Below are positions 8,250 through 16,660 of a DNA stretch of 64,000 nucleotides, one piece after another (the stretch's first letter is position 1; every line of letters starts with the position of its first letter). This stretch comes from Phyllobacterium bourgognense (lineage in GTDB: Bacteria > Pseudomonadota > Alphaproteobacteria > Rhizobiales > Rhizobiaceae): NCBI RefSeq assembly GCF_003337575.1, contig NZ_QPJM01000001.1, positions 496,001 to 560,000 of the forward strand, read 5' to 3'. The notes beneath the pieces are model-generated. The model did not search any database and was not told the origin of the DNA. It saw nothing but the letters and a program-made list of their open reading frames with translations. Both the position numbers and the translations under genes were made by a program.

Positions 8250-9343
8250 TCCAGGTGAGTTTCGCGCTCTTGATGGTTGGTTTGACCGCGGCACAAGCGT
8301 TGGCTGCTGAAAGCAACAAAACGCTGTTTCCAGCCGTCCAGCCGGGCGCTAGCACGCTGACGGTCTACTCGACGACAGACCTGGCCGCGATAAAGCCGCT
8401 GATCGAGGATTTTCAGAAATCGTCGCCTGATGTGTCGATCGATTATAATGAATATCTGACCAACGAACTGAATGCCCTGGCCAGCGAGGCCTGCCGCAAG
8501 CAGGAACCGCTCGGCGATCTGCTCTTGTCGTCATCGGTCGACCAACTGCTCAAGCTCGCCAATGACGGCTGTGCCGCGGCGCATACGTCGCCCGAAACCC
8601 TTCGCGTCGCGGAGTGGGCCAATTGGCGCGACGAGGTCTTCGGCTTTACCTATGAGCCGGCGGTGTTCGTTTACAACAGGAGCAAGGTACCGCCAGCTGA
8701 GGTTCCCCGTACCCATGTCGAACTCGCCGACCTCTTGCGTGAGCGGCTCAACTATTATCGCGGCCGTGTCGGCACCTATGATATTCGCCTGTCCGGGATC
8801 GGTTATCTTCTTGCCTTCAATGATGCGCGGCAAACGACGACCGTCTTCGGCCGCCTGCTGGAAAGCATGGCGCGTGCCTCCGCGGTGGCTCGTTGCTGCA
8901 CCGGCGAAATCCTGGATGAGGTTGCCAAGGGCAATCTCTACATCGGTTACAATATGCTCGGTTCCTATGCTTATGACGCGGCGCAGCGCCACCCGGAATT
9001 AGGCGTGGTCGTGCCGCGCGATTATACGCTCGTCTTGAGCCGTGGTGCGCTTATCCCGAAAGGTGCACAGCGATCAGATCTCGGCGCACGGTTCCTCGAT
9101 TATCTCCTGTCGGAGCGCGGCCAATCCGTGGCGCGAACCAATGCGTTCTATTTCACGGAAAGTGGTGAACTGCCGCCCGGCGTCGACGGTCCGCAAAATT
9201 TGAAAGAGTCCGGCGTTGCCCAGCCGATCCGCATCGGCCCGGCTCTGCTCGCGGTGCAGGACAGAGCACAACGCCAACGTTTCATCGAGGATTGGTCACA
9301 ATCTCTGATTGAATTGAACAGTCCCGCCTGGACGCGAGAATAG
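8246..9343 (+). CDS. Periplasmic extracellular solute-binding protein (family 1), orphan
   Basis: 365 residues with a signal peptide (about 1-20, cleavage after AQALA). The fold is that of iron(III)/thiamine/spermidine-type binding proteins: LTVYSTTDLAAIKPLIEDFQ near the N-terminus, a domain crossover around FGFTYEPAVFVYN, and the hinge-region pattern IGYNMLGSYA. ATG 8246 overlaps the kinase stop (ATGA), so it belongs to the two-component operon. No permease or ATPase gene follows: the next gene, xseA, is on the other strand. Inference: the protein may present a ligand to the kinase rather than serve uptake, or it may work with transport genes elsewhere. The ligand cannot be read from sequence. 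Confidence 0.85.
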   Translation: MIQVSFALLMVGLTAAQALAAESNKTLFPAVQPGASTLTVYSTTDLAAIKPLIEDFQKSSPDVSIDYNEYLTNELNALASEACRKQEPLGDLLLSSSVDQLLKLANDGCAAAHTSPETLRVAEWANWRDEVFGFTYEPAVFVYNRSKVPPAEVPRTHVELADLLRERLNYYRGRVGTYDIRLSGIGYLLAFNDARQTTTVFGRLLESMARASAVARCCTGEILDEVAKGNLYIGYNMLGSYAYDAAQRHPELGVVVPRDYTLVLSRGALIPKGAQRSDLGARFLDYLLSERGQSVARTNAFYFTESGELPPGVDGPQNLKESGVAQPIRIGPALLAVQDRAQRQRFIEDWSQSLIELNSPAWTRE

Positions 9344-9502
9344 CAAACCCGATTTTGAACGGCAGATTGCAATACCGGGACAATTTCTCTGCAAGAATTT
9401 TCGATTCTCACATAAGAAGCCCCGATTCTGACACATGAATCATCGAATCTGGTACGAAATTTTCAACTCCGGCGAGAAAAATGGTTGTGGCGACGCGAAC
9501 AA

Positions 9503-11086
9503 CTAAAAGAGTGAGCCTTGCGAACCAGCCGGAACAGGGGGCTTTTTGGCTGGGGCGGGACGCTCTGTTTTCGGCTGCGATCGACGTTCGTCACCATCTT
9601 TTGCGACAGCGTGTACGTCACCGTCCCGGAACTTGAGGGTAAGGTCATCGCCGCTGGCAACAGCTCCCGCTCGCTTGATCGGCGTACCCGAAGGGTCGAG
9701 GACAACGGCGAAGCCTCGTTCCAGAACCCCTTGATATGACAGGGTTTTTAGCAGGCGTTGAAGTTCGCCACTGCGCCGTTTGGCACGGTCGATCAGCAGA
9801 TTGACGGCTTGGACCTGACGCCGGTCCAGCTGCTGCAGATGTTGCCGGTCTCTCTGTGCCAGCCGTGCGGCAGGTTCGATAGAAAGCCGTGCGGCTTGCC
9901 GGTCGAAAACTGCGCGCCGCTGGTGCAGAAAAGCTGCAAGACAACGCGGCAGCTGGCTGTCCAAGCGCTTGATTTCAATCCGCTTTTCGCGAATCTTCTG
10001 CTGAAGAAGCCGCGGCGATAACTGCCTTGCGCAGCCGTCGAACTCGCCGCGTTTCTTCTGCGTATTTGCCTGCAGGGCACGGCCCAACCGACCTGCGGTT
10101 TCGTCGAAATGTCGGCGTGGAAGTGCAAGCAACTGATCCGCCGAGGGCAGAGCGCGGGCAAGCGCCCGCTGCGCCTGACGACGGCGGTCGAGATAGCGCG
10201 ACATGCCGGAGGCAAGCCGGGCGCCAAGCGTTGCGACCTGTGCCCGGAGATCTGCCTTGACCGGCACAGCCATCTCCGCAGCACCAGTTGGCGTCGGTGC
10301 GCGAACGTCCGCGGCAAGGTCGATCAGCGTCCAGTCGGTCTCGTGACCGACGGCAGAAATGATGGGAATTTGCGATGCGGCGACGGCGCGCACGACGGCT
10401 TCATCGTTGAAGCCCCAAAGGTCTTCAAGGCTGCCACCTCCACGCGCCACGATCAGAACATCGGGGCGAGGAAGAACGCCACATCGCTCTAACCCATTGA
10501 AACCATTGATCGCATTGGCGACTTCGGCGCCGCAAGTCTCGCCCTGCACCCGTACCGGCCAGACCAGAACATGCAACGGGAAACGATCGGTGATGCGGTG
10601 GATGATGTCGCGGATGACAGCGCCGGTCGGCGATGTGACCACACCAATAATGCGCGGCATGAAGGGCAGCCGCCGCTTGGCCGCGGGATCGAACAACCCC
10701 TCTGCACCAAGCTTGCGCTTGCGTTCCTCCAGGAGTGCCATCAGCGCTCCGGCGCCAGCCGGTTCCATCTGTTCGACGACGATCTGGTATTTGGAAGAGC
10801 CCGGATAAGTCGTCAATTTGCCCGTGGCGATGACTTCCATGCCTTCTTCCGGCTGGAAGCGCAGCCGGCTCATGGAACCGCGCCAGATGACCGCCTCGAT
10901 TCGTGCCTTGTCGTCTTTCAGCGAGAAATAGGCATGGCCAGACGAATGCGGGCCGCGATAGCCGGAAATCTCGCCGCGGACCCTTACATGCCCGAAAGTG
11001 TCCTCGACCGTGCGCTTCAACGCGCCGGATATTTCAGAGACAGTATATTCGGCAACATTCGATGCAGATTCGGGCTTTTCGCTCAT
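9503..11086 (-). CDS. xseA: Exodeoxyribonuclease VII large subunit
   Basis: 527 residues. The N-terminal OB-fold (about 12-110; [20 protein letters not shown]) binds single-stranded DNA. The catalytic domain follows with the hallmark segments [15 protein letters not shown] and [17 protein letters not shown], then a long Arg/Gln-rich coiled-coil region (about 285-440) that binds the small subunits. A polar Lys/Pro-rich tail ends in SQGSLF. With XseB it degrades single-stranded DNA to oligonucleotides. No xseB is in the window. It is convergent with the binding-protein gene across 159 bp that contain no clear terminator. Confidence 0.95.
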   Translation of the reverse strand: MSEKPESASNVAEYTVSEISGALKRTVEDTFGHVRVRGEISGYRGPHSSGHAYFSLKDDKARIEAVIWRGSMSRLRFQPEEGMEVIATGKLTTYPGSSKYQIVVEQMEPAGAGALMALLEERKRKLGAEGLFDPAAKRRLPFMPRIIGVVTSPTGAVIRDIIHRITDRFPLHVLVWPVRVQGETCGAEVANAINGFNGLERCGVLPRPDVLIVARGGGSLEDLWGFNDEAVVRAVAASQIPIISAVGHETDWTLIDLAADVRAPTPTGAAEMAVPVKADLRAQVATLGARLASGMSRYLDRRRQAQRALARALPSADQLLALPRRHFDETAGRLGRALQANTQKKRGEFDGCARQLSPRLLQQKIREKRIEIKRLDSQLPRCLAAFLHQRRAVFDRQAARLSIEPAARLAQRDRQHLQQLDRRQVQAVNLLIDRAKRRSGELQRLLKTLSYQGVLERGFAVVLDPSGTPIKRAGAVASGDDLTLKFRDGDVHAVAKDGDERRSQPKTERPAPAKKPPVPAGSQGSLF

Positions 11087-11199
11087 GCGCTATTCCTAGT
11101 CCCCCTGCCGTCAGGGTCAAGTCTCGGCAATCCTTGATTGCACCATTGCAAGCTTCAGGAATATCGCCTATCCGCAAGAGTTGGAAAAGGGGAATCCAC

Positions 11200-11790
11200 G
11201 TGCCGGCAGATATTGCATCTACTTCTAAAGGTTTGAAATTACGTCATTATCTGCTGATAGGGGCGCTCATGATTGCTGCAGCTGCAGCGATCTTGCTCTG
11301 GATGGGCCGCAACCCGATATGTACTTGCGGCACAATAAAGCTGTGGGTTGGCGAGACGAATTCGTCAGATAATTCACAGCATATCGCCGACTGGTACACG
11401 CTCTCGCATATTATCCATGGCTTCCTGTTCTACGGTATTTTCTGGCTTGTCGCCCGTAAATTGCCCATCGGTCAGCGTCTGCTGATGGCTATCGTCGTCG
11501 AGGCAGCCTGGGAGATTTTTGAAAACACCGACATGGTCATCAATCGCTACCGCGAAGCCACGATTGCGCTCGGCTATACCGGTGATAGTGTTCTGAATTC
11601 CGTCAGCGACATATTATTCATGGTACTAGGCTTCTTCTTCGCCGCCAGGGCTCCCCTCTGGCTGACGATCGTGCTGGCGATCTTCTTCGAGCTGCTGGCT
11701 GGCTGGGTCATACGCGACAATCTCAGCCTCAACATACTTATGCTGCTCTATCCCCTGGACGCAGTGAAGGCATGGCAAGGGGGAATGTGA
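11200..11790 (+). CDS. DUF2585 (UPF0314) membrane protein
   Basis: 196 residues with an N-terminal anchor ([19 protein letters not shown]) and several later membrane helices. It carries the family patterns [29 protein letters not shown] and [11 protein letters not shown]. The family is nearly confined to alphaproteobacteria and its function is unknown. The conserved His/Asp/Glu/Asn residues near the membrane could bind a metal or lipid (inference). Start: GTG 11200 is preceded by AAAAGGGG at good spacing. A longer frame upstream lacks family similarity. The stop codon lies directly beside that of the LysR gene on the other strand. Confidence 0.8.
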   Translation: MPADIASTSKGLKLRHYLLIGALMIAAAAAILLWMGRNPICTCGTIKLWVGETNSSDNSQHIADWYTLSHIIHGFLFYGIFWLVARKLPIGQRLLMAIVVEAAWEIFENTDMVINRYREATIALGYTGDSVLNSVSDILFMVLGFFFAARAPLWLTIVLAIFFELLAGWVIRDNLSLNILMLLYPLDAVKAWQGGM

Positions 11791-12747
11791 TCACCAGCCA
11801 GGAACGAGCTCCGCTGCACGGACTTGGCGCAAACGCTGATTAGCCATGATCGGCGCTGAAGCTTGGCTTACGCTGACGGGGGAGGGCATCGACAGATTGT
11901 CGAGACTTTCGACAATGTGTTGTGCCAGCGCATCGACGATCGCGGAGGGCTTGGTGTGGCCGCGCATGATGCCGATACCGAATTCCGGCAAGCGGCCAAA
12001 ACCGTCGGCCTCCGTCAGAACGCGCATTCCCGGACGCAAGGCACACTCCGGCAAGATAGAGACGGCAAGACCCGCCAGCACTGCCGCCGCCAAGACGGTG
12101 GCCGACCAGCTTGTGAAGAGAATGCGGTAATCGTGATGCATGCTGTCCAGAACATCCACCGCGGCAGCGCGCCAGATACAGGTCGGGCGGCCAACTGCCA
12201 GCGGAAGTACTTGTTCTTCATGCACATTATGGTGGGCTGAGGTAACCCAAAGCAGCTGTTCGCTACGCACAACTTCTGAGCGGCGCTGCTCGTCGCACTG
12301 CGTTACGAGCGCAATATCGAGTTGCCCCTTGCGGATCATCTCGTCGAGATTGACGGTGGGCTCGCAGACGACCGATAGCTCGACGCGGGGATTGGAACGG
12401 GAAAATCGCGCCATGATTTCCGGCAGAAACCGGTCGGCGTAGTCGTCTGGTGTACCGATGCGAATGTGTCCCTGCAGCTGCGTATCATCAAAAGCTGCAA
12501 TGGTTTCGTTGTTGAGCTGCAGCATCCGCCGTGCATAGGCCAGCAGGCGTTCGCCATCTTCCGTCAGTCGATTGGTGCGGCCGTCGCGCTCAAAAAGCGA
12601 TTTTGAAACGCGCTCTTCCAGCCGGCGCATCTGCATGGAAACGGCGGATTGGGTTTTGTTCACCTTGTCGGCAGCTCTTGTAAAGCTACCTAGGTCGGCG
12701 ATAGCCGTGAATGTCTGCAACTGGTCGAGATCAAGCGGTGCGTTCAT
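11791..12747 (-). CDS. LysR-family transcriptional regulator
   Basis: 318 residues. The LysR winged helix is at 8-66 (LDQLQTFTAIADLGSFTRAADKV ... AVSMQMRRLEE), followed by a periplasmic-binding-protein-like effector domain (about 92-290; GHIRIGTPDDYADRFLPEIM). It is transcribed divergently from a DUF1127 gene, with a 214-bp AT-rich intergenic region that holds a 14-bp palindrome. LysR regulators commonly control the divergent neighbour, so the DUF1127 gene is the first candidate target. The Brucella regulator VtlR, also LysR-type, activates DUF1127 genes, but this protein does not resemble VtlR at its N-terminus. Confidence 0.9.
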   Translation of the reverse strand: MNAPLDLDQLQTFTAIADLGSFTRAADKVNKTQSAVSMQMRRLEERVSKSLFERDGRTNRLTEDGERLLAYARRMLQLNNETIAAFDDTQLQGHIRIGTPDDYADRFLPEIMARFSRSNPRVELSVVCEPTVNLDEMIRKGQLDIALVTQCDEQRRSEVVRSEQLLWVTSAHHNVHEEQVLPLAVGRPTCIWRAAAVDVLDSMHHDYRILFTSWSATVLAAAVLAGLAVSILPECALRPGMRVLTEADGFGRLPEFGIGIMRGHTKPSAIVDALAQHIVESLDNLSMPSPVSVSQASAPIMANQRLRQVRAAELVPGW

Positions 12748-12804
12748 GGTAATGTTCCCGGAATGGTTGATCCATCATTATTATTGAAGGTTTACATTAA
12801 AAAC

Positions 12805-12827
12805 ATTCGTTTGAATAATCAATTATT
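12805..12827. promoter_or_regulatory. Palindromes in the LysR/DUF1127 divergent promoter
   Basis: AATAAT-CA-ATTATT (12814-12827) is a perfect 14-bp inverted repeat overlapping ATTC-GTTT-GAAT (12805-12816). Both lie between the divergent starts at 12747 and 12962. They could be the LysR operator. The low complexity of the DNA makes chance palindromes more likely. Confidence 0.35.
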
Positions 12828-12961
12828 ATGCATCATTCTGCAAATGTTCAGGAAGCGTCGGTGTCCTACGAGTGGTTCAAGGGATAACGCGGCGTGGTGC
12901 GCGGAAAATGGTTTTCGCGCGGTTTAACTTTCTTGATCGCCCTTCAAAAGGAGTAACGGCG

Positions 12962-13249
12962 ATGACGACGACAACGAGAATGACTGAAGTAAACGGTTTC
13001 ACCCGCACGATCGCAACCTTTGCGTCGCAGGCTGCCAACTTTGTCAGGCAAGTAATCGTCGCACGTCGTAATCGCAAAACGATTATGAGCCTCGGCGAGT
13101 GGAATGACGAAATGCTGCATGATATCGGTGTTACCCGTGCCGATCTTCATTCTGCTATTGGCACCTCGCTTCTCGATGACCCGAGTGAAAGACTGGGCGC
13201 CTTGGCCGATGTAAGGTCGCGTGTTCGCGCTGCCCGCTCGATCATCTAA
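12962..13249 (+). CDS. DUF1127 (YjiS-like) small protein
   Basis: 95 residues. The DUF1127 motif is in the middle: RNRKTIMSLGEWNDEMLHDI followed by GVTRADLHSAI, that is, Arg-rich, then L..W.D..L.DIG. Family members are small basic proteins. Some bind RNA or affect phosphate and carbon metabolism in alphaproteobacteria. Start ATG 12962 follows AAAAGGAG with good spacing. An upstream in-frame ATG would add about 30 residues but has no ribosome site. A strong terminator follows at 13322. It is divergent from the LysR gene, its likely regulator. Confidence 0.85.
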   Translation: MTTTTRMTEVNGFTRTIATFASQAANFVRQVIVARRNRKTIMSLGEWNDEMLHDIGVTRADLHSAIGTSLLDDPSERLGALADVRSRVRAARSII

Positions 13250-13321
13250 GGCTGACGATTTGACTGTTTAGCAGGCGCCCATTCACGCCGGAATCCCCTC
13301 CCGGCGTCCCGCCTGCCTCCT

Positions 13322-13363
13322 GCCCGGCCCACATTGCATATGCAAGTGGCCGGGCTTTTTCTT
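13322..13363 (+). terminator. Intrinsic terminator after the DUF1127 gene
   Basis: GCCCGGCC...GGCCGGGC stem, extended inward through CAC/GTG with one bulge and TTGCATATGCAA, then TTTTTCTT. It lies 72 bp after the stop. Confidence 0.85.
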
Positions 13364-13384
13364 GTCTATCTAACCTTCGACGCC

Positions 13385-14530
13385 CTAGCGATAGCGATCC
13401 ATACCGCGCTTGTATTGGTCGAAGATGGATTCCAGACCTTTCTGATACTGATCGTTCGTCTGCTTACCCGTATCGAACATCTGGCCGAGTATGTCCTTCA
13501 GAGGATTATCCGAAGGGGCGGTAGGCGCTGTTCTTTGCTGGGCTTCCGGCTGTGGTTGAGGTGATTGCGATGTTGGACGCTGCTGCGCACCACCACCGAA
13601 TATTTCTCCGAAAATCTGGCCCAAGGGGTTGTCGCCAAACGGATTTTGGCCCGGCGTTGTCTCTTGAGGCGCATTGTCCTGAGGCATGCCACGTGATGTT
13701 TGCGGCCCCGCGGTCCCTCCAGCATTCTTCATCATTTCCTCGAATATTTTCCCCAGCGGATTATCACCGAACGGGTTTTGTCCCTGCGCCGTATCCTGAG
13801 GCGCCGCGTCTTGGGGGACTCTGCCACGCGGCGCCGGCGCTTGCTGCGCCGCGCCGCCAGCACCCTTCATCATCTCTTCGAATATTTTGCCGAGCGGATT
13901 GTTGCCCATCGGATTGCCCTGGCCTTGCGGCTGCGCCTGTCCTCCGGCACTACCTCCGCCGAGCATGCTTTCCAATATCTGTCCCCATGGGTTGCCGCCT
14001 GCGCCAGGTGCACTTTGCTGGGGGGCGGACGGTTGACCGCCGCTCTGGCGCATCATCTGCTCGATGAGGTCGCCGATAACATTGCCACCGCCAAGCCCAG
14101 CCGCAGCAAACTGGCCGGTCGATTTCTTGTACAGGCCGCCCATCATCATCGAGGCGACCACCGGCAGCATCTGTTTTAGTGTATCCGCGCCGACCCCGGA
14201 GACAGCCGCAGCATGATCGGCGACGGCTCGCGACAGGTCTTTCGACCCGAAAAGCTGATCGAGAACATTCTTGCCATTGGCGACGCCCATGGGGTCGAAA
14301 GCTGCTTGCGGGTTATCAAAATAATTGACCTGTCGGCCCGATGAGAGCGATTGAACAAAGCCGCCAAAGCCCATTGGATCGGCGGCATTTCTCTGCAAAC
14401 CTTGGGAAAATGCGGGCATCAATGCCTCGAGAGCGGCAATGGTTTGCTGCTGGGAGAGATTGAACTGGTTTGAAAGGGCATCGACAGCTTGTCCGCCTTG
14501 TGCCTTCAAAAACATGTCTACGAGATTCAT
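13385..14530 (-). CDS. DUF937 protein with NPLGxIF repeats
   Basis: 381 residues. The first 140 or so form a DUF937-type helical domain (AVDALSNQFNLSQQQTIAAL; LKQMLPVVASMMMGGL). The rest is Gly/Pro/Gln-rich linker carrying about six copies of a short amphipathic motif: NVIGDLIEQMM, NPWGQILESML, NPLGKIFEEMM (twice), NPLGQIFGEIF and NPLKDILGQMF. These are spaced by disordered linkers of 25-40 residues. No signal peptide or membrane helix is seen. The function of DUF937 proteins is unknown. The spaced repeated helices look like multivalent binding motifs (inference). The gene stands alone. Confidence 0.8.
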   Translation of the reverse strand: MNLVDMFLKAQGGQAVDALSNQFNLSQQQTIAALEALMPAFSQGLQRNAADPMGFGGFVQSLSSGRQVNYFDNPQAAFDPMGVANGKNVLDQLFGSKDLSRAVADHAAAVSGVGADTLKQMLPVVASMMMGGLYKKSTGQFAAAGLGGGNVIGDLIEQMMRQSGGQPSAPQQSAPGAGGNPWGQILESMLGGGSAGGQAQPQGQGNPMGNNPLGKIFEEMMKGAGGAAQQAPAPRGRVPQDAAPQDTAQGQNPFGDNPLGKIFEEMMKNAGGTAGPQTSRGMPQDNAPQETTPGQNPFGDNPLGQIFGEIFGGGAQQRPTSQSPQPQPEAQQRTAPTAPSDNPLKDILGQMFDTGKQTNDQYQKGLESIFDQYKRGMDRYR

Positions 14531-14608
14531 GGCGCCGATCCTCCTCCGGGCTGATGCGCGAAGGGAGATTAGCGCCGTAGTAACGCCGACTTCAATACTT
14601 TTCTCTCG

Positions 14609-15547
14609 TTAGAAATATTTCGCCAGATTGTTGCGAATACGCTGCAGCGGATCGACTGCCGGATCACCAGCAGCAAATTTCCGGTCGGTGATCTTTTCAT
14701 AGGCTTGAATATAGACCTGCGTCGTCGCGTCTATCACGTCTTCCGGTATCTCCGGAATATCGTCCTTATAGGGATCGCAACGTTCCACGACCCAGTTACG
14801 CACGAAATCCTTGTCGAAACTGACCGGCCGCTTGCCGGGTGCGTAGCTGTCGGCAAACCAATAGCGGCTGGAATCCGGTGTATGGATTTCATCGGCCAGC
14901 ACGATGTTACCTTCATCGTCAGTGCCGAATTCATACTTCGTGTCGGCAAGGATCAAACCACGGCTCGCGGCGATCTCCTGACCCCGCGCGAAAAGCTTCA
15001 GCGCGTAGCCAGTAATCGTTTCCCACTGCTCCTCGGTAAGAAGCTGTTCCTTCAGGATATCGTCAGCGGTCAGCGGTTCGTCGTGGCCGCCATCGAAGGC
15101 CTTTGAGGTTGGTGTGATAATCGGCGCCGGCAGCTTTTCATTGTCCTGCATGCCATCGGGAAGGGTAAAGCCGTACATTTCACGCTGACCGGCCTTATAG
15201 AGCGTCAGTATCGACGTTCCGGTTGTTCCGGCAAGATAACCACGCACGACAATTTCAACCGGCAGGATGGTCAGCTTGCGGCAAACCAATACATTGGGAT
15301 CTGGATACTCTATGACGTGATTGGGGCAAATATCCTGCATCTGTTCAAACTGGAAACGCGCCGTTTGCGTCAGCACCTGACCCTTCAGTGGTATGGACGC
15401 AAGAATGCGGTCAAACGCGCTGATGCGGTCCGTGGCGATGATGATGCGCCTTCCGTCCGGCAGATCGTAATTCTCTCGAACCTTGCCTTTGTAGTAGTTC
15501 GGCAATTCTGGAATATAGGCTTCGGAGAGCGCTTTGTATTTCGGCAT
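14609..15547 (-). CDS. purC: Phosphoribosylaminoimidazole-succinocarboxamide synthase (SAICAR synthetase), long form
   Basis: 312 residues, the long yeast-like form rather than the 240-250-residue form. It catalyses ATP-dependent coupling of CAIR with aspartate in purine synthesis. Motifs: GKVRENYDL (ATP binding), [29 protein letters not shown] ([12 protein letters not shown]), [26 protein letters not shown] 15545-15547 is the family start ([15 protein letters not shown]). Rhizobia often carry a second, short purC beside purSQL, and none is in this window. It is not in an operon with other purine genes. Confidence 0.93.
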   Translation of the reverse strand: MPKYKALSEAYIPELPNYYKGKVRENYDLPDGRRIIIATDRISAFDRILASIPLKGQVLTQTARFQFEQMQDICPNHVIEYPDPNVLVCRKLTILPVEIVVRGYLAGTTGTSILTLYKAGQREMYGFTLPDGMQDNEKLPAPIITPTSKAFDGGHDEPLTADDILKEQLLTEEQWETITGYALKLFARGQEIAASRGLILADTKYEFGTDDEGNIVLADEIHTPDSSRYWFADSYAPGKRPVSFDKDFVRNWVVERCDPYKDDIPEIPEDVIDATTQVYIQAYEKITDRKFAAGDPAVDPLQRIRNNLAKYF

Positions 15548-15628
15548 GGTTCAGAAATCCGCATGAATGATACAGCTCCCGCATAACACAGATAACGGGC
15601 GGCGGGAGTCACAATTGTAAGGCTTGGC

Positions 15629-16372
15629 TCAACGTCCGCCAGTTACGTCAAGGATGGCCCCAGTCACATAGGATGACTCGTCACTCAAGAGCCACACGAT
15701 GGATTGGCCGACTTCATCGGCAGTACCAGCACGACCGAGTGGAGCGGTAGCCCCAAGACGCTGCGCCCGGTCCGGTTGGCCGCCGCTGGCATGAATATCG
15801 GTCTCAATCAGCCCCGGCCGGATAGCGTTGACGCGGATACCCTCCGCTCCAACTTCCTTGGACAGGCCGATCGTCAGCGTATCCATGGCACCTTTCGATC
15901 CGGCATAATCGACATATTCCCCCGGTCCGCCGAGCCGTGCCGCCGCCGAAGACAAAAGAACGATCGAACCGCCATTGCCACCACGTGAACGGGCAAGATG
16001 GCGTACGCCCTCGCGTGCGCAGACATAGGCGCCAAGCACGTTCACGTCGAAGATGCGGCGCATACGTTCAATGTCCATATCCATCAGTCGCGAGCCAGGA
16101 GCAACAATACCTGCATTCACCACGACACCGTCGAGAGTGCCGAGTTCGGCGGTCTGTTCGAACATGGAGATGACATCGGTTTCGACAGCAACATCGCCTT
16201 GAATGGCTTTGGCCTTGCCGCCCGCTGCAATGATGGTCTCAACCACTTCGTCGGCAGCAGCTTTATTGCCCACATAGTTGACGCCGACCGACCAGCCCCT
16301 CTGACCTGCAAGAATTGCCGACGAGCGGCCGATGCCGCGACTGGCGCCGGTAATCAGAATGGTTTTTGTCAT
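15629..16372 (-). CDS. SDR family NAD(P)-dependent oxidoreductase
   Basis: 247 residues with a Rossmann fold. The cofactor site is TGASRGIG (residues 8-15), NAG is at VVNAGIV, and the catalytic Ser-Tyr-Lys includes LLSSAA and YVDYAGSKG. The C-terminal RPGLIETDIHA and VTGAILDVTGG are typical of classical SDRs of the glucose-dehydrogenase/FabG type. The substrate is unknown. The MITE-like element lies 19 bp upstream of its start, so its promoter region may be contributed by that element. Confidence 0.88.
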   Translation of the reverse strand: MTKTILITGASRGIGRSSAILAGQRGWSVGVNYVGNKAAADEVVETIIAAGGKAKAIQGDVAVETDVISMFEQTAELGTLDGVVVNAGIVAPGSRLMDMDIERMRRIFDVNVLGAYVCAREGVRHLARSRGGNGGSIVLLSSAAARLGGPGEYVDYAGSKGAMDTLTIGLSKEVGAEGIRVNAIRPGLIETDIHASGGQPDRAQRLGATAPLGRAGTADEVGQSIVWLLSDESSYVTGAILDVTGGR

Positions 16373-16391
16373 GGTCGATCCTCGAGTTGAC

Positions 16392-16660
16392 TAGGTCGTA
16401 AACTCATAAATCTGGTAGAAATGGCGCCTGAAACGGCAAGAAGATGCGAGGAGAAGCGTGAAGGGCGGGGTCTTTCCCCCGGCCGAACGGTTCGACATGG
16501 CAGCTCGCAGCCGTTTCGGCGTCCGGAGGATATGGTCCATCTTCCCGGCAACAGCGTCGCAAAGGCTCGACAATGGATAAACATTGCCATCGCCTTCGCT
16601 CCTTGTATCCGAAAAGATGGCCTCATACCATTTCCATCAGATTTATGAGTTCACGACCTA
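16392..16660. mobile_element. MITE-like element with 33-bp inverted ends
   Basis: The left end 16392-16424 (TAGGTCGTAAACTCATAAAT...) and the right end 16628-16660 are inverted repeats matching at 30 of 33 positions. Both outer ends are TA, consistent with a TA target duplication as in IS630 and some IS5-group elements. The 200-bp interior has no transposase-length frame, so it is non-autonomous or a remnant. The right TA lies within the TAG stop codon of gshA. This accounts for the whole 285-bp gap between the SDR gene and gshA. Confidence 0.75.
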
